Origin: Vulcanimicrobiota bacterium
GTDB taxonomy: Bacteria > Vulcanimicrobiota > Vulcanimicrobiia > Vulcanimicrobiales > Vulcanimicrobiaceae
Direction of reading: 5' to 3'
Length of the DNA: 64,000 bases
Assembly (NCBI GenBank): GCA_003140215.1
Contig: PLJL01000004.1
Coordinates: 2,018,192-2,082,191 of the forward strand
Below, piece after piece: positions 15,475 through 24,125 of the stretch (positions are counted from its first letter, which is position 1; every line of letters starts with the position of its first letter). The translations under genes were made by a program, and so were the position numbers. Under the pieces are notes generated by a model. That model worked only from the letters and a program-made list of their open reading frames with translations. It was not told where the DNA came from and did not search any database.

Positions 15475-16425
15475 GTGGACTGGCTCCTTTTCGTGCACTC
15501 CCTGCCCGGCCAAAACGGAGCTTTGCGGATCAGCGTGTGGCGCAGCCTGCAGGGCCTGGGCGCGGGCAACCTGCGCGACGGCGTCGCCATTTTGCCCGAC
15601 CGGCCCGAGTTCGCCGACGCCTTCGCGGGCTTGCGAGTCAACATTCTGGCGTCGGGCGGCGCGGCGCACGTCCTGCGCGTGCCCAATGCCGGCGACACAT
15701 CCGATGCGGAGCTGCGGTCCCTGTTCGATCGGGCGGAGGACTACGCGGCGTTCGTCGCCGGCGCGGAACGCGCGCACTCAACGCTGGCCGAGTGCTCGGA
15801 ATCCGAGGCTCGGCGTCGCTTGCGCCAACAGTCGCGCGAGCTGAGCCGGATCGAGGCGGTCGATTTTTTCGGGAGTGACGGTCGCGAGCGTGCGCAAACG
15901 CTCGTAGCATCGCTGAGCGACGCCGTCGCAAAGCGGTTTTCGCCCGACGAACCGGTCGCCGTCAGCGCCGCGATCCCGAAGCTCCGGCTCGATGCGTACC
16001 GGGGCCGGCTTTGGGTGACGCGGCAGCACATGTGGGTCGATCGCGTCGCGAGTGCCTGGCTCATCGCCCGGTTCATCGATCCGGAAGCGACGTTCCAATG
16101 GTTGGAGGGGCTCGACGCTCCGCCCGACGCGGTCGGCTTCGACTACGACGGCGCGGCGTTCACCCACGTCGGCGATCTGACGACGTTCGAAGTGCTCGTC
16201 GCCTCTTTCGGCCTGGGTGACGACGCGGCGCTGGGCCGGATCGGCGCGATGGTCCACGCGCTCGATGTCGGCGGTCAGAGCGTCCCCGAAGCGGCCGGTT
16301 TCGAAGCCGTCTTGGCCGGAACGCGCGATCGTGGCGGCGACGATCGCGAGCTGCTCGCGAAAATGCGCGACGTGCTCGACGCGTTCTACGCCGCGTTTGC
16401 GACCGATGTCTCGCCGGCTCGCTGA
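15475..16425 (+). CDS. chrB: ChrB-type chromate-resistance regulator
   Basis: A 316-residue ChrB-family protein. The N-terminal ChrB_N domain (1-~160) starts DWLLFVHSLPGQNGALRISVWRSLQGLGA and includes RAEDYAAFVAGAER. The C-terminal ChrB domain (~170-312) has WVTRQHMWVDRVASAWLIARFIDPEATFQWL and GFDYDGAAFTHVGDLTTFEVL (two landmark blocks). The GTG start is fixed by AGGAGGT 6 bases upstream. ChrB normally senses chromate and controls the efflux pump ChrA, but no chrA follows. The next gene overlaps by 20 bases and encodes a beta-propeller protein. Confidence 0.85.
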   Translation: MDWLLFVHSLPGQNGALRISVWRSLQGLGAGNLRDGVAILPDRPEFADAFAGLRVNILASGGAAHVLRVPNAGDTSDAELRSLFDRAEDYAAFVAGAERAHSTLAECSESEARRRLRQQSRELSRIEAVDFFGSDGRERAQTLVASLSDAVAKRFSPDEPVAVSAAIPKLRLDAYRGRLWVTRQHMWVDRVASAWLIARFIDPEATFQWLEGLDAPPDAVGFDYDGAAFTHVGDLTTFEVLVASFGLGDDAALGRIGAMVHALDVGGQSVPEAAGFEAVLAGTRDRGGDDRELLAKMRDVLDAFYAAFATDVSPAR

Positions 16426-17467
16426 CGGGCGGACGCGCACGCTTCGCGTTTGCCTGACGATGCTCGCGCTGGCGTCGTTCGCGTCGGGCGCCGGCGCTGC
16501 CCCGTCGTTGCCGCTGCGCACCCTCGTGGACGTCCCGCTCGACGGAACCACCCGCAGGTTCGAAGCGCAGAGCCTTGACGCGTCGTCGGGCCTGCTCTAC
16601 ATCGCGGATTCCGCCGCCGGCCGCGTGGTCGTCTTCGACACGAAGCGGAACCGCGTCGTGAAGTTCATTCGGGACCTACCGTCGGCGCATGGCGTCCTCG
16701 CGGTTCCGCAACTCCACCGACTCTATGTCTCAGAACCGGGGTCTTCGGAGATCGCCGTCGTCGACGAGACCACGTCTGAGGTTGTCGCGCGTGTCCCTGG
16801 AGGGCGTTCTCCCGACGCGATGGCGTGGGATCCGGTTCGTCAGAAGCTGTATGTCTCCGATGTCATCGGCCAAGCCGAAACCGTCATCGATACGAAGCAT
16901 AATCGGCGCGTCGCGATGATCCCGCTCGACGGTGAGGTCGGGGACTCGCAATTCGCGCGCGGCGAGAATCTCGTCTATGTGAACGTGAAGACCAAGCCCG
17001 AGCTCGTTGCAATCGATCCCGTGCTCGATGTCGTGGTGGCACGATATCCCCTCGTGGGATGCAGCGACAACGTCGGCTTGATCGTCGATGACGTCAACCG
17101 GTTGGCGTATGTCGCCTGCAGCGGAAATGCGCGGCTGGTAACCTTCGATTTGCGCTCCCACCGCCAGCGGGAAGTGCAGGCGACCGGGCCGGATCCCGTG
17201 TCCCTGGGCTGGGATGCTCGGGGATCGGTCCTGTACGTCGCCTGCGAGCGCGGCGCGGTCTCGATGTTTCTGCTGATGCAGGGTCGGCTCCGAAAAGCGG
17301 CGGAGGGCGTGCTCGCTGAGGATACACGGAGCATCGGCGTCGATGGGACAACGCACCGGCTCTACGCCGCGCTCCCCGACGTCGCCGGCAAGTCGGTGAT
17401 TCGCGTGATGGTTTCGACCGTATCGGCACGTCAGGTGCCGCGAATGGGACGCGTGCCGCGAGTCTAA
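16406..17467 (+). CDS. Secreted YVTN/NHL-type beta-propeller protein
   Basis: 353 residues with a signal peptide (VCLTMLALASFASGAGA). The rest is made of repeats of the form LYIADSAAGRVVVFDTKRN, LYVSEPGSSEIAVVDETT, LYVSDVIGQAETVIDTKHN and LAYVACSGNARLVTFDL, each a propeller blade. Such proteins act as binding scaffolds in the periplasm. It overlaps chrB by 20 bases and so probably lies in the same transcript, an unusual partner for chrB. No catalytic motif is seen. Confidence 0.7.
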   Translation: MSRRLADGRTRTLRVCLTMLALASFASGAGAAPSLPLRTLVDVPLDGTTRRFEAQSLDASSGLLYIADSAAGRVVVFDTKRNRVVKFIRDLPSAHGVLAVPQLHRLYVSEPGSSEIAVVDETTSEVVARVPGGRSPDAMAWDPVRQKLYVSDVIGQAETVIDTKHNRRVAMIPLDGEVGDSQFARGENLVYVNVKTKPELVAIDPVLDVVVARYPLVGCSDNVGLIVDDVNRLAYVACSGNARLVTFDLRSHRQREVQATGPDPVSLGWDARGSVLYVACERGAVSMFLLMQGRLRKAAEGVLAEDTRSIGVDGTTHRLYAALPDVAGKSVIRVMVSTVSARQVPRMGRVPRV

Positions 17468-17507
17468 ACGAGGCCGTGCGGGGAGCGGCGCCCAATGATC
17501 GCTCGGC

Positions 17508-18812
17508 ATGATCGAGGCGCGCACCGAGGACACCTATGCGCTTGTCGGCGCGGGCCCGCTGGGGCTCGCGGTCGCGCGCGCGCTCAAGCAGCACGGGGTT
17601 CCGTACGCACAGCTCGAGGCGGCCGACGCCGTCGGCGGCAACTGGCGCGACGGCGTCTATCAGACCGCACACATCATCTCGTCGCGCAAAACGACCGAGT
17701 TCACCGACTACCCGATGCCGGCGGACTATCCCGACTTCCCCAGCGCCGCGCAAATGCTGGCCTATCTGCAGGACTACGCACGGCACTACGAGCTCGAGCC
17801 GGCTATCGAGTTCGGTGTCACGGTCAGCGAAGCGCGACCGGTCGTGGAGGGCGGCACCGAACGTTGGGACCTGACGCTGGCGAACGGGGAGCGTCGCCGC
17901 TACAAAGGGATCATCGCGTGCGTCGGGCACCACTGGGACCGCCGCTGGCCGTCGTATCCGGGCACCTTCGCCGGCGAGCTGATCCACTCGAAGGACTACA
18001 AATCGCCCGAGCAGCTGCGCGGGAAGCACGTGCTCACGATCGGCGGCGGCAACTCGGCGTGCGACATCGCCGCGGAGGCGGCCCGCGTGGCGCTCTCCTC
18101 GCACCTGAGCACCCGGCGCGGCTACTGGTTTCTGCCCAAGACACTGTTCGGCGTACCGCTGGTCGAGCTCGTGCGGCCGTGGATGCCCTTGTGGCTGCAA
18201 CGCGTGTTTCTGCGGGCTACGCTCGCAGTCGCGGTCGGCGACTACGCGCGTTACGGCCTGCAGCGCCCGGACCATGCGATCTTCGAACACCATCCGACGA
18301 TCAACAGCGAGCTGCTGCACTATGTCAAGCACGGCCGCATCACGCCGCACCCCGACGTCGCGCGCTACGACGGCACCGCGGTCGAGTTCGTCGACGGTAC
18401 GCGGGCCGAGATCGACTTGATCGTCGCGGCGACGGGCTTCCACCAGACGATCCCGTTTCTCGCGGCGGACCTCGTGCCGATCGAGGGCCCGATCGTCAAA
18501 CTCTACGGCTCGATGATGAGTGACCGCTTTCGCAACATGTACGTGTACGGATGGGCCCAGGCGCGCTACGGGTTCGGTCCGATCGTCACGCCCGGCGCCG
18601 ACCTCTTGGCTGAGGTGATCCTCGCGCAGCAGACGATGCACTACCCTGTCGGCGCGGTGCTCAAGAAGCTGGGGGCCAAGTTGCCGACCACGCACCTCGT
18701 CGATCCCCACGCCGCGATTCGTCAGATTCAGCGCGCGCGCCGGCGCCTACCGCTGCTGGTGCGCATGGAAAAACGCGTCATGCGCAACGCACCCGACCCG
18801 GTCGCCGCGTGA
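17508..18812 (+). CDS. FAD/NADPH-dependent flavin-containing monooxygenase
   Basis: 434 residues. The FAD-binding GAGPLGLAVARAL is at the N-terminus (residues ~12-24). A second Rossmann motif, GGGNSACDIA, binds NADPH (~residue 180). Between them the FMO fingerprint FAGELIHSKDYK (FxGxxxHSxxY) is clear, and VAATGFHQTIPFL is the late ATG-like motif. The enzyme would hydroxylate N, S or ketone substrates. It is coupled by a 4-base overlap to an SDR dehydrogenase, an arrangement often seen in steroid or aliphatic ketone/alcohol oxidation. The substrate is unknown. Confidence 0.85.
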   Translation: MIEARTEDTYALVGAGPLGLAVARALKQHGVPYAQLEAADAVGGNWRDGVYQTAHIISSRKTTEFTDYPMPADYPDFPSAAQMLAYLQDYARHYELEPAIEFGVTVSEARPVVEGGTERWDLTLANGERRRYKGIIACVGHHWDRRWPSYPGTFAGELIHSKDYKSPEQLRGKHVLTIGGGNSACDIAAEAARVALSSHLSTRRGYWFLPKTLFGVPLVELVRPWMPLWLQRVFLRATLAVAVGDYARYGLQRPDHAIFEHHPTINSELLHYVKHGRITPHPDVARYDGTAVEFVDGTRAEIDLIVAATGFHQTIPFLAADLVPIEGPIVKLYGSMMSDRFRNMYVYGWAQARYGFGPIVTPGADLLAEVILAQQTMHYPVGAVLKKLGAKLPTTHLVDPHAAIRQIQRARRRLPLLVRMEKRVMRNAPDPVAA

Positions 18813-19648
18813 CCGGAATGCGTGGCGGGGTCGCCGCGATCACCGGAGCCGCTTCGGGGATCGGGCGGGCGCTCGCGCTTGCGCTGGCGCGTGAAGGGAT
18901 GACGCTGGCGCTGGCGGACCGCGACGAAGCCGGCCTGGCCGAGACCGTGCAACGGGTGACCGCCGCCGGCGGCACCGCGACGGCGCACCCGGTCGACGTC
19001 GCAGACGAAGTCGCGGTCAACGCCTTCGCCCACGACGTCCTCGTGCAGTACGGACGAGTGAGCCTGGTCGTGAACAACGCCGGGGTTTCGCTGTACGGCA
19101 CGATCGCGGAGGTGGCGAACGACGAGATCGACTGGCTCATGAAGATCAACTTTTGGGGCGTCGTCTACGGGACCAAAGCGTTTCTGCCCGCGCTACTCGA
19201 GCAGCCCGAGGCGTGCATCGTCAACGTCTCGAGCGTCTTCGGTCTGTGGGCCCCGCCGGGACAAGCCGCCTATGCCGCGAGCAAGTTCGCCGTGCGCGGA
19301 TTCACCGAGTCGCTGCGCGGCGAGCTGGCCGGGACGAACGTGCACGTCGTAACCGTCCATCCCGGCGGCGTGAAGACCGCGATCGCACGGAACACGCGCA
19401 TCGCCCGCGCCGCCGACGCGGTGGAGGCGCAGCGCTCGACGGCCCTGTTCGAGGCGCGCTTGCTGACGACGCCGCCCGAGGATCTTGCAGCCGCGATCGT
19501 CAACGCGATCCGCAAGAACCGCGACCGCGTCGTCGCCGGCAAGGACGCAAACCGAATCGACGCGCTCACGCGGCTGTTCCCGACGCGCGCCTCACGCTGG
19601 TTCACCCGCCGAATCCGCCAAGCCCGCGCGCCCTCACCGCACGGGTAG
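18809..19648 (+). CDS. Short-chain dehydrogenase/reductase
   Basis: 279 residues, classical SDR: TGAASGIGRAL cofactor motif near residue 12, NNAG near 87, catalytic Ser in NVSSVFG, and YAASK (Tyr-x3-Lys) near 156. The DRDEAG acidic residue after the second strand suggests NAD(H). The GTG start overlaps the monooxygenase stop (GTGA). The C-terminal Arg-rich tail is longer than usual. It probably oxidises the alcohol made or used by the monooxygenase. Its 3' end overlaps the convergent signal peptidase gene by 15 bases. Confidence 0.88.
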   Translation: MTGMRGGVAAITGAASGIGRALALALAREGMTLALADRDEAGLAETVQRVTAAGGTATAHPVDVADEVAVNAFAHDVLVQYGRVSLVVNNAGVSLYGTIAEVANDEIDWLMKINFWGVVYGTKAFLPALLEQPEACIVNVSSVFGLWAPPGQAAYAASKFAVRGFTESLRGELAGTNVHVVTVHPGGVKTAIARNTRIARAADAVEAQRSTALFEARLLTTPPEDLAAAIVNAIRKNRDRVVAGKDANRIDALTRLFPTRASRWFTRRIRQARAPSPHG

Positions 19649-20242
19649 GATCAATCGTCCCGAGATCGCCGGTCGAAGTGTGCGATCGAAGGGCGCGGGT
19701 CTGCCGGGGCACAGGAACCCGAACACATGGGAGTCCAACGAGTTATTGCGATTGTCGCCAAAGACGAGATAACAGCCGGGTGGGACGGCGTCGGAAGCAT
19801 GCCATTCACTCGCCGGTGGGATCGTCGCGATCTCGGGGTCGAGCCTGACGCCGTCGACCCAGACGCCGTGGTCGCGGATCGCTAGTTCGTAGTTGATCCT
19901 CTCGCGAACGTACGGCTCCGCGAGGAGTTTCCCGTTGCCCACCGCTGATCCGCCATGAAACGCCAGCCTATCGCCCGGAGCCGCAACAATGCGTTTGATA
20001 AACGAGCCGGTGATCGACGGGATCGGCGCGGTGAAGACGATGACGTCGCCGCGTTGGGGCGGGTGCACGTCGTAAGCGGAGCGGTCGACGATGACCCACT
20101 GGCCCGCGGCTATCGTTGGCTCCATCGCTATCGACGGTACAGTGAGCCACCAAAAGTGTTTCCAGATGTAGGTCAACGCCAGCGCGCCGAGAAATGTGAA
20201 GAGAACGAAGGCGACTGCGACAACGCGCGAGGCGCGGGTCAT
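19634..20242 (-). CDS. lepB: Signal peptidase I
   Basis: 202 residues, S26 family. One N-terminal transmembrane helix (residues ~7-27). Catalytic Ser37 is in PSIAMEPTI, the box-D Lys83 is in FIKRIVAAPGD, and the last box is GDNRNNSLDSHVFG. It removes signal peptides from exported proteins at the outer face of the inner membrane. The start overlaps the stop of the RND gene by 4 bases, so it is translated after it. The short length is within the range of single-helix LepB enzymes. Confidence 0.9.
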   Translation of the reverse strand: MTRASRVVAVAFVLFTFLGALALTYIWKHFWWLTVPSIAMEPTIAAGQWVIVDRSAYDVHPPQRGDVIVFTAPIPSITGSFIKRIVAAPGDRLAFHGGSAVGNGKLLAEPYVRERINYELAIRDHGVWVDGVRLDPEIATIPPASEWHASDAVPPGCYLVFGDNRNNSLDSHVFGFLCPGRPAPFDRTLRPAISGRLILPVR

Positions 20243-23200
20243 TCAGGGATGCTGAGGCGTACCGGGTCGCTGCCGTCGGCGAAGTGCAGCACGATCTCGC
20301 CGTCGGCCATCCGCAGCACCGAGACGGGCACCGAGCCCGGCGGTGCGTGACCGTTGGCGTCGGGAGCCGTACGCTTGCGGCGCGCCAGGCGGTCGCGCAG
20401 CCCGGCCAGCGCGACGTAGACGACCGGCACGACGAACAGGTTGAGCACCGTCGACAAGATCATCCCGCCGAACACCGCGGTCCCCAGCGAGCGGCGGCTC
20501 GCGGCGCCGGCGCCCGTCGCCAGCACCAGCGGCACGGTGGCGAGGATGAACGCTAGCGACGTCATGAGGATCGGTCGAAGCCGCGTCTGCGCGGCGTCGC
20601 GCACGGCGGCGGCCGCGTCGAGGCCTTGGCGCCGGCGCTGGTTGGCGAACTCGACGATGAGGATCGCGTTCTTGCTGGCCAGCGCGATCAGCATGAGGTA
20701 GCCGACCTGCGCGTAGAGGTCGCTGGGCAGCGAGCGCAAGTCGAGCGCCAGGATCGCGCCCAGGATTGCCAGCGGCACCGAGACCAGGATGATGATGGGG
20801 TCGCTGTAGTTCTCGTAGTTGGCGGCCAGCACGAGGAATACGCACAGCAGGCCCAACCCGAAGATCACCAGCGCTTGGCTACCGAACTCGATCTGTTCGA
20901 GCGAGATCCCCGTCCACTCGTACGCGGTCCCCGCCGGCAGGGTCCGCGCCGCGGTCGTCATGGCGGCGAGTGCTTGCCCCGATCCGTAGCCGGGCGCCGG
21001 GCCGCCGTTGATCTCGATCGAGCGCATGAGGTTGTAGTGTTGGATGATCGGAGCGACCCGGTCGATGTGCGTGCGCACGAGCGAGGAGAGCGGGATCGTC
21101 GCCGCGGCGGCATCGGGTCCGGCCGCCCGCACGTAGATGCCGTCGAGCGCGGCGACGCGGTCGCGGAACGGCGTATCGGCTTGCACGTAGACCCGGTAGG
21201 AGCGGTTGAGGTAGTCGAAGTCGTTGACGTACTGCGACCCGAGGTACACCTGCATCGCCGCGAAGACGTCTTGAATCGGGATTCCGAGGGAAGCGATCTT
21301 TTGCCGGTCGACCTCGACGACGAGCTGTGGCGCATCGTCGCGGAACGTCGTGGAGACGTTTTGCAGCGTCCGGTCGTTGCGCGCAACGTCGCGCAAGTTC
21401 TTCGCGTCGTTGGTGAGCGCGGGGATGCCGGCGTCGCCGAGATCCTGGAGCTCGAACTGGAAGCCGGCTAGATTGCCGATGCCGCGGATCGCCGGCGGGT
21501 TGAAGGCCAGCACCGCGGCGTCCTTGATCTGCGCGATTCGTGGCCGCAGGCGCTGAATGACCCCCGTGGCCGAGGAACTCGCGGTCTTGCGATCGTCCCA
21601 CGGCGCGAGGGTGGCGAACATGAGCGCGCGATTGGGGGCGTTGACGCCGAACTGCGTGCCGTTGGGCTCGAAGATGATCTTGATCTCGGGAAAGTCCGCG
21701 AGGATCCCCTCGATGCGGCGCGTGACGGCCTCGGTTTGGGCCAGCGACGAGCCTTCGGGCAGCTGCACCGTGATGTAGAAGTAGCCGACGTCTTCGTCGG
21801 GGAGGAAGCCGGTCGGGATCGTCTGGTACGCGAAGTACGTCGCCACTAGCCCGACGGCGAAGAGCCCGAGCACTACGGCGCGGTAGCGCAGCAGGGCCGG
21901 CAACAGCGCGTGATAGCCGGTGCGCGTCGCGTCGATCGCGCGGTTCACCGCGCCGTAGAAGCCGGTCCGATGGACGGTGTGCTCGCCCAACAGCAGCGCC
22001 GAAAGCGTCGGCGTCAGCGTCAAGGCGTTGAAGAGCGAGATCGAGATCGCGCACGCGATCGTCAGCGCGAACTGCTTGTAGAGTACGCCGGTCGTCCCGG
22101 AGAAGAAAGCCACGGGGATGAACACGGCCAGCAGCACTAGCGAACTGGCGACGACCGCGCTGGTGATCTCCTTCATTGCGGCCGACGCGCCGGCGTAGGG
22201 GTCCATGCGTTTCTCGTTGACGAAGCGGGCGATGTTCTCGATGACCACGATCGCATCGTCGACGACCAACCCGGTCGCCAGGGTGAGCCCGAACAGCGTC
22301 AGGGTGTTGATCGAGAACCCGAGAGCCTTCATCAGCGCGAAGGTGCCGATCAACGAGACCGGGATGGTGATCGCGGGGATGAGCGTGGTGCGCCACGACT
22401 GCAGGAACAAGAAGACCACCGCGATCACGAGCACGATCGAGATCGCCAGCGTCTTGAGGACTTCGCGGATCGATTCGGCGACGAACGGCGTGGCGTCGAA
22501 GCCGAGGCTGTAGTAGACGCCGGCCGGGAAGCGCTCCTCGAGCTTGTTCATCGCGGTGCGCACGTCGGCCGCGACTTGCAGCGCGTTGGCGCTGGGCAGC
22601 GTCAGGACCGCGATGCCGATCGCGTCCTTCCCGGACAGGCGCAGATCCTGGGCATAGCTCTCGGCGCCCAGCTCGACCCGGCCGACGTCCTTCAAGCGCA
22701 CGAAGCCCGCATCGGGGTTCGCTCGCAGGATCAGGTTTCCGAACTCGGCTTGATCGTGCAGGCGCCCCATCGTGCGAATGGAGATCTGATACGGCTGGTC
22801 GCTGCGGATCGGCGCCGAGCCGATCGAGCCCGCGGCGACTTGGACGTTCTGCTGCGTGAGGGCGTTGACGACGTCGCCGGCGGTGAGGTGGCTCTGGTTG
22901 AGCCGCGTCGGATCGAGCCAGAGCCGCATCGCATAGCGGCGCTCGCCGAAGATGCGCACGTCGTTGACGCCTTTGATGCGCTTGAGCACGTCGACGATGT
23001 TGTTGGCGGCGTAGTTGCTCAGGAACACGCGGTCGGAGCGCGCGTCGTGCGACGCCAGCCCCATCGCCAGCACGAACGTTCCACTGTTCTTGGTCACGGT
23101 CACGCCGGTGGCGCGGACCTCCGCCGGCAGCCGGCCGATCGTGTTATTGACCTGGTTTTGAACATCGTTCGCGGCCAGGTCGATGTTGCGGTCGAGGTTG

Positions 23201-23481
23201 AAGGTGCTGACGATCGAGCTCGTACCGTCGCTGGTCGTCGACGATTGGATGTAGCGCAGCCCGTCGACGCCGTTGATCGCCTCTTCGAGCGGCGTCGTCA
23301 CCGACGATTCAGCCGCTTGTGCGTTGGCGCCGATGAACGTGGCGGTTACGGTCACGACGGGCGGGGCGACTTGCGGAAACTGCGCGACCGGTAGCGTGGG
23401 GATCGACACGAGCCCGGCCAAAATGATAAAGAGCGCGCAGACCGACGCGAACACCGGCCGGTGCAGGAAGAAGTCGATCAC
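20239..23481 (-). CDS. RND-family efflux permease (HAE1/AcrB-like)
   Basis: 1080 residues. The start GTG 23481 (IDFFLHRPVFASV) is preceded by GAGG; longer in-frame starts exist at 23493 and upstream. Twelve transmembrane helices are inferred from the family. Landmarks are VAQFPQVAPPVVTVTATFIGANAQ, the proton-relay Asp pair in TLATGLVVDDAIVVIENI, and PIILVSVPLAILGAI. HAE1 pumps export hydrophobic drugs with a periplasmic adaptor and an outer-membrane channel; neither is adjacent, so it must use partners encoded elsewhere. The last ~40 residues (…MADGEIVLHFADGSDPVRL) extend past the usual end. It overlaps lepB by 4 bases. Confidence 0.88.
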   Translation of the reverse strand: MIDFFLHRPVFASVCALFIILAGLVSIPTLPVAQFPQVAPPVVTVTATFIGANAQAAESSVTTPLEEAINGVDGLRYIQSSTTSDGTSSIVSTFNLDRNIDLAANDVQNQVNNTIGRLPAEVRATGVTVTKNSGTFVLAMGLASHDARSDRVFLSNYAANNIVDVLKRIKGVNDVRIFGERRYAMRLWLDPTRLNQSHLTAGDVVNALTQQNVQVAAGSIGSAPIRSDQPYQISIRTMGRLHDQAEFGNLILRANPDAGFVRLKDVGRVELGAESYAQDLRLSGKDAIGIAVLTLPSANALQVAADVRTAMNKLEERFPAGVYYSLGFDATPFVAESIREVLKTLAISIVLVIAVVFLFLQSWRTTLIPAITIPVSLIGTFALMKALGFSINTLTLFGLTLATGLVVDDAIVVIENIARFVNEKRMDPYAGASAAMKEITSAVVASSLVLLAVFIPVAFFSGTTGVLYKQFALTIACAISISLFNALTLTPTLSALLLGEHTVHRTGFYGAVNRAIDATRTGYHALLPALLRYRAVVLGLFAVGLVATYFAYQTIPTGFLPDEDVGYFYITVQLPEGSSLAQTEAVTRRIEGILADFPEIKIIFEPNGTQFGVNAPNRALMFATLAPWDDRKTASSSATGVIQRLRPRIAQIKDAAVLAFNPPAIRGIGNLAGFQFELQDLGDAGIPALTNDAKNLRDVARNDRTLQNVSTTFRDDAPQLVVEVDRQKIASLGIPIQDVFAAMQVYLGSQYVNDFDYLNRSYRVYVQADTPFRDRVAALDGIYVRAAGPDAAAATIPLSSLVRTHIDRVAPIIQHYNLMRSIEINGGPAPGYGSGQALAAMTTAARTLPAGTAYEWTGISLEQIEFGSQALVIFGLGLLCVFLVLAANYENYSDPIIILVSVPLAILGAILALDLRSLPSDLYAQVGYLMLIALASKNAILIVEFANQRRRQGLDAAAAVRDAAQTRLRPILMTSLAFILATVPLVLATGAGAASRRSLGTAVFGGMILSTVLNLFVVPVVYVALAGLRDRLARRKRTAPDANGHAPPGSVPVSVLRMADGEIVLHFADGSDPVRLSIPE

Positions 23482-23579
23482 GAGTGGCCTCACTTCGACC
23501 TTCGCGCCCGCAGCGCCCGTCGCGCCGCGCCCGGCCCATTCTGGCAAAGGGCTGGGACCCGCGCGGCGAACGGGCCGGG

Positions 23580-24125
23580 ATGCAGTCGGTACGGCGGACC
23601 GCGGCGGTCGCCATTGCGATCCTCGCTGCGCCGCCGCACGGCGTCATCTTCATCGAGCGCGCGTCGCACCTGCGCGACCATCCCGGCCAGATTGCATTGC
23701 CGGGCGGTTCGGTCGATGCCGAGGACGGGGGCGATCTGCAGCGCACCGCACTGCGCGAGCTGTGGGAGGAGGTCGGCGTCGCCTCCGAGCGCGTCCGCAT
23801 CGTCGCCCAACTGCCGATGGTGCGCCAAACCCGAGCGAACAACTTCGACGTGACGCCGTTCGTGGCGACGGTCGTGCCGGGCCCGCTGACGATCGACGGC
23901 AACGAGACCGCCGCGGTGTTCACGATCCCGCTGCACGTGATCGTCGAGCGCCTGCAGGCCGGGACGGTCACGGTCGGCGAGCTGAGCGTCGAGACGTACC
24001 TGCTCGACTTCGAGACGCGCCGGGTATGGGGCCTCACCGGCCACATCTTGCGCTCGTTCGTCGACGCATGGAACGACCCGGCGGACCCGCTCCGTGGCGC
24101 GGTCGAAGGCGCGTTCGCGCCGTGA
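23580..24125 (+). CDS. NUDIX hydrolase, CoA pyrophosphatase type (NudL-like)
   Basis: 181 residues. The NudL signature is present: FIERASHLRDHPGQIALPGG precedes a Nudix box, GGSVDAEDGGDLQRTALRELWEEVG (spread over residues ~45-70) with the REWEEVG metal-binding core. MVRQTRANNFDVTPFVATV and PLTIDGNETAAVFTIPL also match. Such enzymes split CoA and acyl-CoAs into phosphopantetheine and 3',5'-ADP. It is divergent from the RND gene, and its stop overlaps the GTG of the aspartyl protease. Confidence 0.82.
   Translation: MQSVRRTAAVAIAILAAPPHGVIFIERASHLRDHPGQIALPGGSVDAEDGGDLQRTALRELWEEVGVASERVRIVAQLPMVRQTRANNFDVTPFVATVVPGPLTIDGNETAAVFTIPLHVIVERLQAGTVTVGELSVETYLLDFETRRVWGLTGHILRSFVDAWNDPADPLRGAVEGAFAP

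Noticed and set aside
17094-18710. Long minus-strand frame opposite the flavin monooxygenase
   Set aside because: Low-complexity Arg-rich translation with no motif; antisense of a conserved enzyme.
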